Source: Sulfuritalea sp. (GTDB taxonomy: Bacteria > Pseudomonadota > Gammaproteobacteria > Burkholderiales > Rhodocyclaceae). From it: a DNA stretch of 14,674 nucleotides. Where the stretch lies: positions 1 to 14,674 of the forward strand of contig JAIPCS010000069.1 in NCBI GenBank assembly GCA_021738105.1, in the 5' to 3' direction. Below are positions 1 to 7,558 of this stretch, piece after piece. Made by a program: the position numbers and the translations under genes. The notes under the pieces are model-generated. The model did not search any database, had not been told where the DNA came from, and was given only the letters and a program-made list of their open reading frames with translations. Each line of letters begins with the position of its first letter. The stretch's first letter is position 1.

Positions 1-368
1 GGTTCGACGCCATGAGCGGGGAGGAGCAGGACAACGCCATCGGTCGTCGCAGAAGTGACAATGAGGAACTTGACGACGCGCCACCATCGGCCCATGTCAA
101 ACGCACCGCGCAGGAAAGTTTCAATCCTGAAGCCTTTGTGCTGCGCCGTTCGATGTCCTGGACCGATGGCAATGCAGCCGGCCTGGTGTTTGTTGCCTTC
201 GGCAAATCTTTCGCCGCCTTCGAAGCCCAGTTGAAACGGATGGTGGGCGCTGAGGATGGTGTGACGGACGCCCTGTTTCGATTTACCCGCCCGGTGACGG
301 GAGCTTATTTCTGGTGCCCGCCGATGAAGAATGGGCGGCTCGATTTAAGTTCGCTCGGTCTATTGTGA
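1..368 (+). CDS. Dyp-type peroxidase, C-terminal part (5' truncated)
   Basis: This is the C-terminal end of a dye-decolorizing (Dyp-type) heme peroxidase of the YfeX-like group. The reading frame is open to the left edge (first full codon at position 3), so the ATG at 12 is internal and about 121 residues are visible. Family marks, numbered from that internal Met: the IGRRRSDNEELDD segment; His28 in SAHVKR, the probable proximal heme ligand; and Arg45 in LRRSMSW, the probable distal arginine. The His-to-Arg spacing of 17 residues equals the one I recall for E. coli YfeX. The end (FRFTRPVTGAYFWCPP) is the usual family terminus. These enzymes use H2O2 with a b-type heme; the physiological substrate is usually unknown. 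The thioesterase gene starts 40 bp downstream. The family call is confident, the subclass less so. Confidence 0.88.
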   Translation, partial: FDAMSGEEQDNAIGRRRSDNEELDDAPPSAHVKRTAQESFNPEAFVLRRSMSWTDGNAAGLVFVAFGKSFAAFEAQLKRMVGAEDGVTDALFRFTRPVTGAYFWCPPMKNGRLDLSSLGLL

Positions 369-408
369 AATTGGCTTTTTCAAACTCAACCTGTCCCTGG
401 ATCTATCG

Positions 409-813
409 ATGAATACTGAAATCCTGCAAAACGCCCTGTCTGACTATTTCGCGCCGTGGGTGCAAGCCCTCGGGCTGCAGGTCACCGAATTCAGTCGCGA
501 CTCTGTCGTGTTGCGGCTGCCGCAAAGCGAGCAGCTGTCACGTGTTGGCGGCATGCTCTGTGGCCAGGCCATGATGGCCGCGGCGGACTCGGCCATGGTG
601 CTGGCCTTGATCAATCACTTTGGCGAATTTCGTCCGTGCACCACGGTGCAGCTTTCGACCAGCTTTCTCAAGCCGCTCTCGGGTCAGGACGCATTGATTG
701 AAGCCCGCATTGTCCGCGCCGGCAAGGCGCTGGCCTTTGGCGAAATCGATATACGCGGCGCGCAGGACGGCAAAAGTGTCTGCCGTACCAGCACGACTTA
801 CGCATTGTTGTAG
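409..813 (+). CDS. PaaI-family hotdog-fold thioesterase
   Basis: A 134-residue single-domain hotdog protein, the normal length for PaaI/YdiI-type acyl-CoA thioesterases, which hydrolyse acyl-CoA to free acid and CoA in the cytoplasm. The central-helix segment RVGGMLCGQAMMAAADSAM (residues 45-63) matches the catalytic region, with Asp60 in the position of the catalytic Asp. The usual HGG before it reads CGQ here (Cys51 replaces His), which suggests a variant subfamily. The strand VQLSTSFLKPLSG is typical of the fold. The ATG at 409 is chosen because it gives the family length; the ribosome site in front of it is weak. It lies 40 bp after the Dyp peroxidase gene and could be co-transcribed with it. 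The acyl-CoA substrate cannot be predicted. Confidence 0.85.
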   Translation: MNTEILQNALSDYFAPWVQALGLQVTEFSRDSVVLRLPQSEQLSRVGGMLCGQAMMAAADSAMVLALINHFGEFRPCTTVQLSTSFLKPLSGQDALIEARIVRAGKALAFGEIDIRGAQDGKSVCRTSTTYALL

Positions 814-814
814 C

Positions 815-841
815 CTGACAGCAGCGTCGAGCGGGTAAAAT
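815..841 (+). promoter_or_regulatory. Candidate sigma-70 promoter for thrH
   Basis: CTGACA (815-820, 5 of 6 to the -35 consensus) and TAAAAT (836-841, 5 of 6 to the -10 consensus) lie in the gap between the thioesterase stop and thrH. The spacer is only 15 bp, shorter than the ideal 17, so this is a moderate call. It would give a leader of about 60 nt before the GTG start. Confidence 0.4.
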
Positions 842-909
842 CGCGCGCTTTCGCCGTGCGTGGTGGTTGACGTCGCCGTACCGCCATCGCCGACTTTTGG
901 AGAATCTCT

Positions 910-1518
910 GTGCAACTCGTCTGTCTCGATCTCGAAGGCGTGCTCGTTCCCGAAATCTGGATCGAGTTTTCGAAACGTACCGGCATCCCGGAACTGGCAC
1001 GCACCACACGCGACGAGCCCAATTACGACACGCTGATGAAGTATCGGCTGGACTTGCTGAAAACCCACAAGCTCGGCCTGCCGGACATCCAGAAGGTGAT
1101 TTCGGACATGGGGCCAATGGCCGGCGCCAGGGACTTCCTTGACGCCCTGCGCCGCGACTATCAGGTCATCATCCTGTCGGACACCTTCTACGAGTTTGCG
1201 ATGCCGCTGATGACACAGCTCAACATGCCGGTATTGTTCTGTCACAAACTGGAAGTCGATGCCGACGGGTTTGTGGTGAACTATCATCTACGCATGCCCA
1301 ACCAGAAGATGGAAGCAGTGAAGCGCTTTCGCGAACTTCAGTTCAAGGTCATCGCTGCCGGCGATTCCTACAACGACACGGCAATGCTGACCGAAGCCCA
1401 CGCCGGCATCCTGTTTCATCCACCGCAGAATGTGATCGACGAGTTTCCGCAGTTTCCGGTGACCATGAATTACACTGAATTTCGCGCCGAGATCGATAAG
1501 GCAAGCAAAATCATTTAG
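910..1518 (+). CDS. thrH: Phosphoserine phosphatase / homoserine phosphotransferase ThrH
   Basis: A 202-residue HAD-superfamily protein closely resembling Pseudomonas ThrH. ThrH dephosphorylates phosphoserine in serine synthesis and can transfer the phosphate to homoserine, feeding threonine synthesis. Visible HAD motifs: motif I CLDLEGVLVPE with nucleophile Asp7 and Glu9 in place of the common second Asp, as in ThrH; motif II Ser90 in ILSDTFYEF; motif IV GDSYNDTAML with Asp152 and Asp156. The segment AHAGILFHPPQNVIDEFPQFP is also characteristic. The start is GTG at 910, supported by GGAGA at 899-903 with a 6-nt spacer and by the family N-terminus starting two residues before the conserved hydrophobic strand. 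It appears to be a single-gene unit with its own promoter. Confidence 0.95.
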   Translation: MQLVCLDLEGVLVPEIWIEFSKRTGIPELARTTRDEPNYDTLMKYRLDLLKTHKLGLPDIQKVISDMGPMAGARDFLDALRRDYQVIILSDTFYEFAMPLMTQLNMPVLFCHKLEVDADGFVVNYHLRMPNQKMEAVKRFRELQFKVIAAGDSYNDTAMLTEAHAGILFHPPQNVIDEFPQFPVTMNYTEFRAEIDKASKII

Positions 1519-1519
1519 C

Positions 1520-1546
1520 CACAGAGCTCACAGAGAACACAGAGAA
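1520..1546 (+). repeat. Short tandem repeat, 3 x 9 bp
   Basis: Three consecutive 9-bp units, CACAGAGCT, CACAGAGAA and CACAGAGAA, begin 2 bp after the thrH stop codon. The first unit differs from the others only in its last two bases. The array lies in the 80-bp thrH-purU gap and contains no open reading frame. Similar CACAGAG-rich intergenic tracts occur in other proteobacterial genomes; no function is evident here. Confidence 0.75.
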
Positions 1547-1598
1547 AAGCGGGCTAACCTGCCGTACTCGGTGACCTCGGCGACAAAGGGTTTTCATA

Positions 1599-2471
1599 AT
1601 GCACCGTGACCGCTTTTATACCCTGACCGCTTCCTGCCCCGACCAGATCGGCATCATTGCGCGTGTTACCGGTTTCATTGCCGAACACGGCGGCTGGATA
1701 CTCGAATCCAGTTTTCACGCCGATGAAGCCTCTGAAACGCAGGATGTCCGCTACTTCATGCGCATCGAAGTCAAGGCCGATTCGCTGCCTTTCGAACTTG
1801 GCGAATTTCGCAGTCGCTTCCAGCCGCTGGCAGCCGAGTTGCAACTGGACTGGCGCATCAATGATTCGGCGGTCAAGAAGCGCGTCGTGGTGCTGGTGTC
1901 GAAACAGGAGCATTGCCTTTATGATCTGCTGGCACGCTGGCAGTCGAAGGAACTCGACATCGAGATCGCCTGCGTAATTTCGAATCATGAGGATTTCAGG
2001 GGTTTCGTCGAGTGGCATGGCATCCCTTTTCACTACGTGCCGGTACCCGCTGAGCACAAGGATGCTGCCTATGCCGAGGTCAAGCGTCTGTTCGAGCATG
2101 TTCGTGGCGACACCATGGTGCTGGCTCGCTACATGCAGATTCTGTCTCCCGGTCTGTGCGCCGCGTATCCAGGGCGAATCCTCAACATTCATCACAGCTT
2201 CCTGCCGTCGTTTGTCGGTGCCAAGCCCTACCATCAGGCCTACACCCGCGGTGTCAAGCTGATCGGCGCGACCTGTCATTACGTCACTGCGGATCTGGAT
2301 CAGGGGCCGATCATCGAGCAGGACGTGATTCGCATCGACCATTCGGATTCGGTCGAAGACATGGTGCGTTATGGCAAGGACATCGAAAAGACCGTGCTGG
2401 CGCGGGGCCTGCGCTACCACCTCGAAGACAGGGTTCTGGTCCACGGCAACAAGACCGTGGTTTTTCGCTAG
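1599..2471 (+). CDS. purU: Formyltetrahydrofolate deformylase PurU
   Basis: A 290-residue cytoplasmic enzyme that hydrolyses 10-formyltetrahydrofolate to formate and tetrahydrofolate, balancing the one-carbon pool and supplying formate to PurT. Residues 6-85 form an ACT regulatory domain (LTASCPDQIGIIARVTGFIAEH), the part that senses methionine/glycine in E. coli. Residues 94-275 are the formyltransferase-like catalytic domain: NIHHSFLPSFVG holds the catalytic Asn196 and His198, and DLDQGPII holds Asp234. The length and the C-terminal NKTVVF end fit the family. ATG 1599 has AAAGGG 8 nt upstream. The cytochrome gene starts 9 bp after its stop, so the two are probably co-transcribed, although no functional link is obvious. 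Confidence 0.96.
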   Translation: MHRDRFYTLTASCPDQIGIIARVTGFIAEHGGWILESSFHADEASETQDVRYFMRIEVKADSLPFELGEFRSRFQPLAAELQLDWRINDSAVKKRVVVLVSKQEHCLYDLLARWQSKELDIEIACVISNHEDFRGFVEWHGIPFHYVPVPAEHKDAAYAEVKRLFEHVRGDTMVLARYMQILSPGLCAAYPGRILNIHHSFLPSFVGAKPYHQAYTRGVKLIGATCHYVTADLDQGPIIEQDVIRIDHSDSVEDMVRYGKDIEKTVLARGLRYHLEDRVLVHGNKTVVFR

Positions 2472-2480
2472 GAGTTGAAA

Positions 2481-2906
2481 ATGAAAGCGGTTTTTCTGAT
2501 TGCTGCCGTGTTGCTGAGCGGCCAGGCACTGGCAGAAGATACCCGGCAGCTGGCAACGCTACCGCCCGCCGCGCAGGAATCGCTGCGCGAGGAAATGCGC
2601 GGCAACCTGGTCGCCATCAACGAAATCCTTACGCTGATGGCGGCCGGCAAGGTCAAGGAGGCCGGTGAAGTCGCGGAAAGATCGCTCGGTCGAGGCGCCA
2701 TGGGCAAGCACATGAACAAGCCTTTCGACGCACGTCCCGGCCCGAATATGCCACCCGATATGCACCGAATCGGAATGGACGGTCACGGCGAAGTTAGCGA
2801 GTTCGCCAGAGCGGCGGCAACGGGTGATCGAGACAAAGCCCTGGCCATGCTGCCCAAACTGACAAGCGCCTGCATCGCCTGCCACTATTCCTTCCGGATA
2901 CGCTGA
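2481..2906 (+). CDS. Exported cytochrome c'-like monoheme protein
   Basis: A 141-residue precursor with a Sec signal peptide (MKAVFLIAAVLLSGQALA, likely cleavage before Glu19) and one heme-binding motif, CIACH, at residues 131-135, six residues from the C-terminus. The predicted helices before it and the C-terminal heme resemble the cytochrome c'/c556 four-helix class (class II). Its loop at residues 71-105 is unusually rich in Met, His, Pro and Gly. A periplasmic electron-transfer or small-ligand-binding role is likely but unproven. ATG 2481 is preferred over the in-frame TTG at 2475 because GGAG at 2471-2474 is then correctly spaced and the signal peptide starts with MK. It lies 9 bp after purU and converges on lgt with a 1-bp gap. 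Confident as a c-type cytochrome, moderate for the class. Confidence 0.8.
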   Translation: MKAVFLIAAVLLSGQALAEDTRQLATLPPAAQESLREEMRGNLVAINEILTLMAAGKVKEAGEVAERSLGRGAMGKHMNKPFDARPGPNMPPDMHRIGMDGHGEVSEFARAAATGDRDKALAMLPKLTSACIACHYSFRIR

Positions 2907-2907
2907 C

Positions 2908-3696
2908 TCAGTTGGTTGCGGCAGGTCGGCGCAGCACCAGCCAGAGACCGACCAGGACCATCGGCAGGCTGAGCCACTGGCCCATGCTGACTACGTAGGA
3001 ATGTCCGAAGATGCCATGATCGGGTTCACGGAAGAACTCGGCTGCAAACCGCATCACGCCATAGCCGATCAGGAACATGCCCGAAACCGCACCCACCGCA
3101 CGTTGGCGCGCCGAGAACAGCCATAGCAGAATGAACAGTAGCAGCCCCTCGCCGGCTGCCTGATACAGCGGTGACGGGTGGCGCGGCAACTGGTCGACAT
3201 GGGAAAAAATCATCGCCCAGGGCAACGCTGGGTCGGCGACGCGACCCCACAATTCACCGTTGATGAAATTGCCGATGCGTCCCGCCATCAGACCCAGCGG
3301 TACCAGTGGTGCGATGAAGTCGGTCACCTGGAAAAACGATTTGCCGCTTTTCCGACCCCACAGTGCCATCGCAATCAGCACGCCGAGAAAGCCGCCGTGG
3401 AAGGCCATGCCGCCTTTCCATACGGCAAAAATTTCGAGCGGGTGCGAAAGGTAGTAACCGGGTTCGTAGAACAGCACTTGCCCCAGTCGACCGCCGAGAA
3501 CCACGCCGAGCACACCATAGAACAGCAGGTCATCGACATCTTCTGCATTCATCCGGTGCCATGGCTGCGAGGCGGCACGGCGCCTGCCGAGCCAGATAAA
3601 GGCGGCGAAGCCGGCCAGATACATGAGGCCGTACCAGCGTATGGCCAGCGGACCGAGAGATAGGGCAACCGGGTCGAATTGAGGATGAATCAGCAT
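2908..3696 (-). CDS. lgt: Prolipoprotein diacylglyceryl transferase Lgt
   Basis: A 262-residue polytopic inner-membrane enzyme that transfers diacylglycerol from phosphatidylglycerol to the lipobox cysteine of prolipoproteins, the first step of lipoprotein maturation. Family marks: GLMYLAGF near residue 25; MAFHGGFLG with essential His100; the signature [14 protein letters not shown] (139-152) with Arg140; PSPLYQ (175-179); and [11 protein letters not shown] (217-226), which carries the conserved C-terminal arginines. About seven hydrophobic segments are visible. The start (complement of 3694-3696) gives the usual N-terminus [11 protein letters not shown]; the ribosome site is weak. It is divergent from ilvD, and its stop faces the cytochrome stop across a single base, so no terminator separates the convergent genes. 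Confidence 0.97.
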   Translation of the reverse strand: MLIHPQFDPVALSLGPLAIRWYGLMYLAGFAAFIWLGRRRAASQPWHRMNAEDVDDLLFYGVLGVVLGGRLGQVLFYEPGYYLSHPLEIFAVWKGGMAFHGGFLGVLIAMALWGRKSGKSFFQVTDFIAPLVPLGLMAGRIGNFINGELWGRVADPALPWAMIFSHVDQLPRHPSPLYQAAGEGLLLFILLWLFSARQRAVGAVSGMFLIGYGVMRFAAEFFREPDHGIFGHSYVVSMGQWLSLPMVLVGLWLVLRRPAATN

Positions 3697-4013
3697 GGGA
3701 TCTCACTGGGCACGACGTGCCGCGCAAAGGGTTTGGAGGAATACGACTCAGAAAGTCGGCGCTGGCGATACGGTGCCGCTTCGCCAAGCTTACACGCTGA
3801 TGCCGTCGAGTCCGGTGTCAAGATACTCCATCAAACCGGTGCAAGCAGCATTGATGCCTTGCCGCGGGTTGGAGCGTTGATGATTTCTCAGTTGCGTGAT
3901 TCGGCAAGGGTGAAAATTGTCTCAGACCCGTCGGGCTGAATGCGCAGCTAAAAGTCGGCGACGGCACGACGGCGCTAGAATCGTGCTTTCGACACTATTT
4001 GCAGGAGTTCGCC
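3697..4013. other. Divergent lgt-ilvD intergenic region
   Basis: This 317-bp region separates the starts of lgt (minus) and ilvD (plus) and must carry both promoters. The frames open across it (for example plus 3679-3939) have no recognisable protein and no good ribosome site, so I call no gene. TAGAAT at 3976-3981 matches the -10 consensus in 5 of 6 positions and lies 32 bp before the ilvD ATG, but no convincing -35 is present 17 bp upstream. AGGAG at 4003-4007 is the ilvD ribosome site. I found no clear attenuator (terminator hairpin with a run of Ts) of the kind expected for leader-peptide control of branched-chain amino acid genes. Confidence 0.5.
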
Positions 4014-5861
4014 ATGCCCGCCTACCGCTCACGCACCTCTACCCACGGTCGCAACATGGCTGGCGCTCGCGCGCTTTGGCGCGCCACCGGGATGAAGGAT
4101 GGCGATTTCGGCAAGCCGATTGTCGCCGTGGTAAATTCTTTTACCCAGTTTGTGCCGGGTCATGTCCATCTCAAAGATCTCGGCCAGTTGGTAGCGCGCG
4201 AGATCGAAGCGGCAGGCGGTGTGGCCAAGGAGTTCAACACCATAGCCGTCGACGACGGCATTGCCATGGGTCACGGCGGCATGCTGTATTCGCTGCCATC
4301 GCGCGAACTGATTGCCGATTCGGTCGAGTACATGGTCAATGCCCATTGTGCCGACGCCATGGTCTGCATCTCCAACTGCGACAAGATCACCCCGGGCATG
4401 CTGATGGCGAGCCTGCGTCTCAATATTCCGACCGTTTTCGTTTCCGGCGGACCGATGGAGGCCGGCAAGGTCAAGTGGCAGGGCGAATACCGGATGGTGG
4501 ATCTGATCGACGCCATGATCGAGGCCGGCGACAGCAAAAATTCGGACGGAGATGTCGCGCGCATGGAGCGCTCCGCCTGCCCCACCTGCGGTTCCTGCTC
4601 CGGGATGTTCACCGCCAATTCGATGAACTGCCTGACCGAAGCCCTGGGCCTGAGTTTGCCCGGCAATGGCTCGATGCTGGCGACGCATGCCGACCGGGAA
4701 AAGCTTTTCCTCAAGGCCGGTCGTCTGATTGTCGAACTCTGCCAGCGCTGGTATGTGGGTGACGATGCTTCGGTACTGCCGCGCTCGATCGCCAGTTTCG
4801 CCGCGTTCGAGAACGCGATTGCACTCGATATCGCCATGGGCGGCTCGACCAATACCGTGCTGCACCTGCTCGCCGCCGCACAGGAAGGGGGCGTTGATTT
4901 CAACCTCGCCGACATCGACCGCATGTCGCGCAAGGTGCCCTGTCTGGCCAAGGTCGCGCCGGCGACGCAGAAGTACCACATGGAAGACGTGCATCGTGCC
5001 GGCGGCATCATGGCCATCCTCGGCGAGCTCGATCGCGCCGGCCTGATCAATCGCGAATGCCCGACGGTCTTGTATCCCACCATGGGCGAAGCGCTGGATT
5101 GCTGCGATGTCAAACGCAATAACTCGCCAGCCGTCCATGAGTTCTATCGTGCCGCACCGGGAGGCGTGCCGACCCAGGTCGCGTTTTCGCAAAATCGACG
5201 CTATCCGAGACTCGATCTGGATCGCGCCAATGGCTGCATCCATGACAAGGAGCATGCCTACTCCACGGACGGCGGTCTGGCGGTGCTGTATGGCAACATC
5301 GCCGAGAAGGGCTGTGTCGTAAAAACTGCGGGAGTCGACGATTCGAACCTGATATTCACCGGCCGGGCACGCGTCTGCCATTCGCAGGAGGAGGCGGTCG
5401 AGAAAATCCTTGCTGACCAGATCTTTGCCGGCGATATTGTCATTGTCGTGTATGAGGGGCCCAAGGGCGGCCCGGGCATGCAGGAAATGCTCTACCCGAC
5501 CTCGTATCTGAAATCCAAGGGCATGGGCAAGGTCTGTGCGTTGCTCACGGATGGCCGTTTCTCCGGCGGCACGTCGGGCCTGTCCATCGGCCACGCATCG
5601 CCAGAGGCTGCTGCCGGCGGTGCCATCGGTCTGGTTGAAGAGGGTGACACCATCGAGATCGACATCCCGAATCGGCGCATTCATCTCGCCATTGAAAACT
5701 CGGCGCTGGCAGCACGGCGAACGGCCATGGAAGCGCGTGGTGCGGCAGCCTGGAAACCGCTGAATCGTGTCCGAGAGGTTTCTGCGGCGCTCAAGGCCTA
5801 TGCGGCAATGACCACATCGGCCGACACCGGCGCCGTCAGGGATATCTCTCAGCTTTCTTGA
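4014..5861 (+). CDS. ilvD: Dihydroxy-acid dehydratase IlvD
   Basis: A 615-residue cytoplasmic iron-sulfur enzyme of isoleucine/valine (and pantothenate) synthesis. It dehydrates 2,3-dihydroxy-3-methylbutanoate and its methylpentanoate homologue to 2-oxo acids. The N-terminus ([20 protein letters not shown]) and whole length follow E. coli IlvD. Cluster and substrate residues are visible: [12 protein letters not shown] (Cys118, Cys122), [13 protein letters not shown] (Cys189, Cys192, Cys195), [12 protein letters not shown] with the metal-binding Asp region (80-81), and [14 protein letters not shown] near the C-terminus. ATG 4014 is chosen over an in-frame TTG at 3999 because AGGAG at 4003-4007 then has a 6-nt spacer. 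The stop codon (5859-5861) lies inside the FNR-type box of the next operon. No other ilv gene is adjacent. Confidence 0.98.
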   Translation: MPAYRSRTSTHGRNMAGARALWRATGMKDGDFGKPIVAVVNSFTQFVPGHVHLKDLGQLVAREIEAAGGVAKEFNTIAVDDGIAMGHGGMLYSLPSRELIADSVEYMVNAHCADAMVCISNCDKITPGMLMASLRLNIPTVFVSGGPMEAGKVKWQGEYRMVDLIDAMIEAGDSKNSDGDVARMERSACPTCGSCSGMFTANSMNCLTEALGLSLPGNGSMLATHADREKLFLKAGRLIVELCQRWYVGDDASVLPRSIASFAAFENAIALDIAMGGSTNTVLHLLAAAQEGGVDFNLADIDRMSRKVPCLAKVAPATQKYHMEDVHRAGGIMAILGELDRAGLINRECPTVLYPTMGEALDCCDVKRNNSPAVHEFYRAAPGGVPTQVAFSQNRRYPRLDLDRANGCIHDKEHAYSTDGGLAVLYGNIAEKGCVVKTAGVDDSNLIFTGRARVCHSQEEAVEKILADQIFAGDIVIVVYEGPKGGPGMQEMLYPTSYLKSKGMGKVCALLTDGRFSGGTSGLSIGHASPEAAAGGAIGLVEEGDTIEIDIPNRRIHLAIENSALAARRTAMEARGAAAWKPLNRVREVSAALKAYAAMTTSADTGAVRDISQLS

Positions 5862-5871
5862 TCCAGATCAA
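5858..5871 (+). promoter_or_regulatory. FNR/ANR-type binding site
   Basis: TTGATCCAGATCAA is a perfect match to the FNR-family consensus TTGATnnnnATCAA. It overlaps the ilvD stop codon and is followed by a strikingly AT-rich stretch (5872-5925) ahead of the octaheme cytochrome gene. Its centre (5864.5) is 40.5 bp upstream of the start site predicted from the -10 at 5893-5898. That is within 1 bp of the -41.5 typical of class II FNR-activated promoters. This implies oxygen-repressed, anaerobically activated transcription of the operon at 5940-11436. Confidence 0.85.
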
Positions 5872-5892
5872 ACCTGCATTGGTATATAAGAA

Positions 5893-5898
5893 GATAAT
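5893..5898 (+). promoter_or_regulatory. -10 element of the octaheme operon promoter
   Basis: GATAAT matches TATAAT in 5 of 6 positions and would place the transcription start near 5905. No good -35 hexamer is present, as expected where FNR occupies that position. TATAAG at 5885-5890 is an alternative -10, but it would put the FNR box at about -32.5, a poorer geometry. The ribosome site GGAGG at 5929-5933 follows within the short leader. Confidence 0.6.
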
Positions 5899-5939
5899 GA
5901 TATTGAAACTTTTTTGTATGCAGTCGATGGAGGTGTCTT

Positions 5940-7547
5940 ATGCGTCATTCATTCATTCGGGCAGCACTGCTGGCATGCAGTGTCGCGTGTCTGGCGGCCA
6001 GCGGGCCGGTGCTTGCGACTGAATCGAAGCCGGAAGTCAAGCCACTCAAGCTGACCACCACCGCCAATCACAGCAAGTTCAAGGAACTACAGAAGTTCTT
6101 CGCTACCGGTCCCGAGGTCACCCAGGCTTGCCTCGCCTGTCATACGGAAGCAGCCGGGCAGATTCACCGCACCAAGCACTGGAAATGGGAGTACCTTAAT
6201 CCGGACACCAACCAGACCTTGGGCAAGAAAAATGTACTGAACAATTACTGTATTTCCATCGCGGCGAACCAGGCGGCGTGTACCAACTGCCACGTCGGCT
6301 ACGGCTGGACGGACAATAAATTCGATTTCACGTCCGAGGAAAACGTCGATTGCCTGGTCTGTCACGATACTTCCGGGTCCTACCGCAAGGCCCCGGGCAC
6401 TGGTGGCCGCGTCTTCGGCAAGGACACCGAGTTTCCGCCCGGCTCCGGCACTATCGTCAAGGGCATCGACCTCTCCAAAATCGCGCAGAAGGTCGGCAAG
6501 ACCAGTCGTGACACCTGTGGTGCCTGCCACTTTTTCGGTGGCGGTGGCGACGGCGTCAAGCACGGTGATCTGGACAGTTCGATGGCCACGCCCGAGAAGG
6601 AACTGGACGTGCATATGGACGCATTGGGTCTGGACTTCACGTGCGCCACTTGCCACAAAACCTCCAGCCACGATGTTGCAGGCAGTCGTTATAAACCGAC
6701 GGCCAAGGACGACAAGGGTGTGCAAACTCGCGGCAAACCCGGCAGCGGCAATCCGGCGACATGCGTAGCCTGCCACGGCAATGGCCCGCACAAGAAAGAA
6801 GCCCGCCTCAACCAGCATGCAACCAAGGTGGCGTGCCAGACCTGCCATATTCCAGAATTCGCGCGTGGCGGTGTGCCGACCAAGATGGAATGGGACTGGT
6901 CGACGTCGGGCAAGGTCGACAAGGACGGCAAGCAGTTCGCCATAAAGGACAAAAAGGGCCACAACATTTTCGAATCACGCAAGGGTGATTTCAAGCTGGG
7001 CGAAAATGTGGTGCCGGAATACGCCTGGTTCAACGGCTACGTCGAATACACCCTGCTGACCAGCAAGATCGAGAAAGGCCCCGAACGCACCCCGATCAAC
7101 AAGCTCGGTGGCAGCCCGACGGACGGAAAATCGCTCATTTGGCCACTAAAGGTATTCCGCGGCACCCAGCCCTACGATCCGGTGAACAAGACCTTGGTGA
7201 CGCCACATACCACCGGTCCCAAAGGCTACTGGAAGACCTTGGTATGGGACAAGGCGATCGAAGAAGGCATGAAGGATTCCGGCGCGCCTTTCTCGGGCAA
7301 AGTGGATTTCGTCAATACCGTGATGTCCTGGCCGATCACTCACATGGTGGCGCCGAAGGAAAAGGCACTGGGCTGTACTGAATGCCATAGCCGGAATGGC
7401 CGCCTGGCAGGAATCCAGGGCATATACATGCCTGCCCGCGACTCCAACAAGCTGGTTGATACCACCGGGTGGGCAGTGGTCCTGCTGACGCTGCTCGGCG
7501 TGCTGGTCCACGGCGCCATGCGTGTCTTCGGCGGTCGCAAAAATTAG
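5940..7547 (+). CDS. Octaheme c-type cytochrome, tetrathionate reductase (OTR) family
   Basis: A 535-residue precursor with a signal peptide (residues 1 to about 26, ending VLA) and eight CxxCH heme motifs starting at Cys64, 114, 138, 193, 235, 275, 299 and 479. The motif number, the long gap before the last heme and the overall layout match the octaheme tetrathionate reductase family typified by Shewanella OTR, a periplasmic enzyme able to reduce tetrathionate and, in vitro, nitrite and hydroxylamine. A free Cys104 ten residues before the second motif may correspond to the active-site cysteine of OTR. The lysine expected to ligate the active-site heme was not assigned; Lys150 is a candidate. 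Residues about 508-527 form a C-terminal membrane helix followed by MRVFGGRKN, giving a periplasmic domain anchored in the inner membrane. GGAGG at 5929-5933 supports ATG 5940. First gene of the operon; the substrate is not decided by sequence. Confidence 0.9.
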   Translation: MRHSFIRAALLACSVACLAASGPVLATESKPEVKPLKLTTTANHSKFKELQKFFATGPEVTQACLACHTEAAGQIHRTKHWKWEYLNPDTNQTLGKKNVLNNYCISIAANQAACTNCHVGYGWTDNKFDFTSEENVDCLVCHDTSGSYRKAPGTGGRVFGKDTEFPPGSGTIVKGIDLSKIAQKVGKTSRDTCGACHFFGGGGDGVKHGDLDSSMATPEKELDVHMDALGLDFTCATCHKTSSHDVAGSRYKPTAKDDKGVQTRGKPGSGNPATCVACHGNGPHKKEARLNQHATKVACQTCHIPEFARGGVPTKMEWDWSTSGKVDKDGKQFAIKDKKGHNIFESRKGDFKLGENVVPEYAWFNGYVEYTLLTSKIEKGPERTPINKLGGSPTDGKSLIWPLKVFRGTQPYDPVNKTLVTPHTTGPKGYWKTLVWDKAIEEGMKDSGAPFSGKVDFVNTVMSWPITHMVAPKEKALGCTECHSRNGRLAGIQGIYMPARDSNKLVDTTGWAVVLLTLLGVLVHGAMRVFGGRKN

Positions 7548-7558
7548 GGAGAACGAAA

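Noticed and set aside
3679..3939. 86-codon open frame across the lgt-ilvD intergenic region
   Set aside because: There is no ribosome site, it starts inside lgt on the opposite strand, and the translation resembles nothing known. The region is needed for two divergent promoters.
4029..5684. 551-codon open frame antisense to ilvD
   Set aside because: It mirrors the high-GC codon pattern of ilvD; the translation has no recognisable domain, and ilvD is certain on the other strand.
6087..6962. 291-codon open frame antisense to the octaheme cytochrome gene
   Set aside because: The plus strand carries eight heme motifs in frame, so this is a shadow; the antisense translation shows no family features.
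7469..7558. Longer start for the b-type cytochrome
   Set aside because: It would overlap the octaheme gene by 79 bp and add 30 polar residues before helix 1; ATG 7559 has the good ribosome site.
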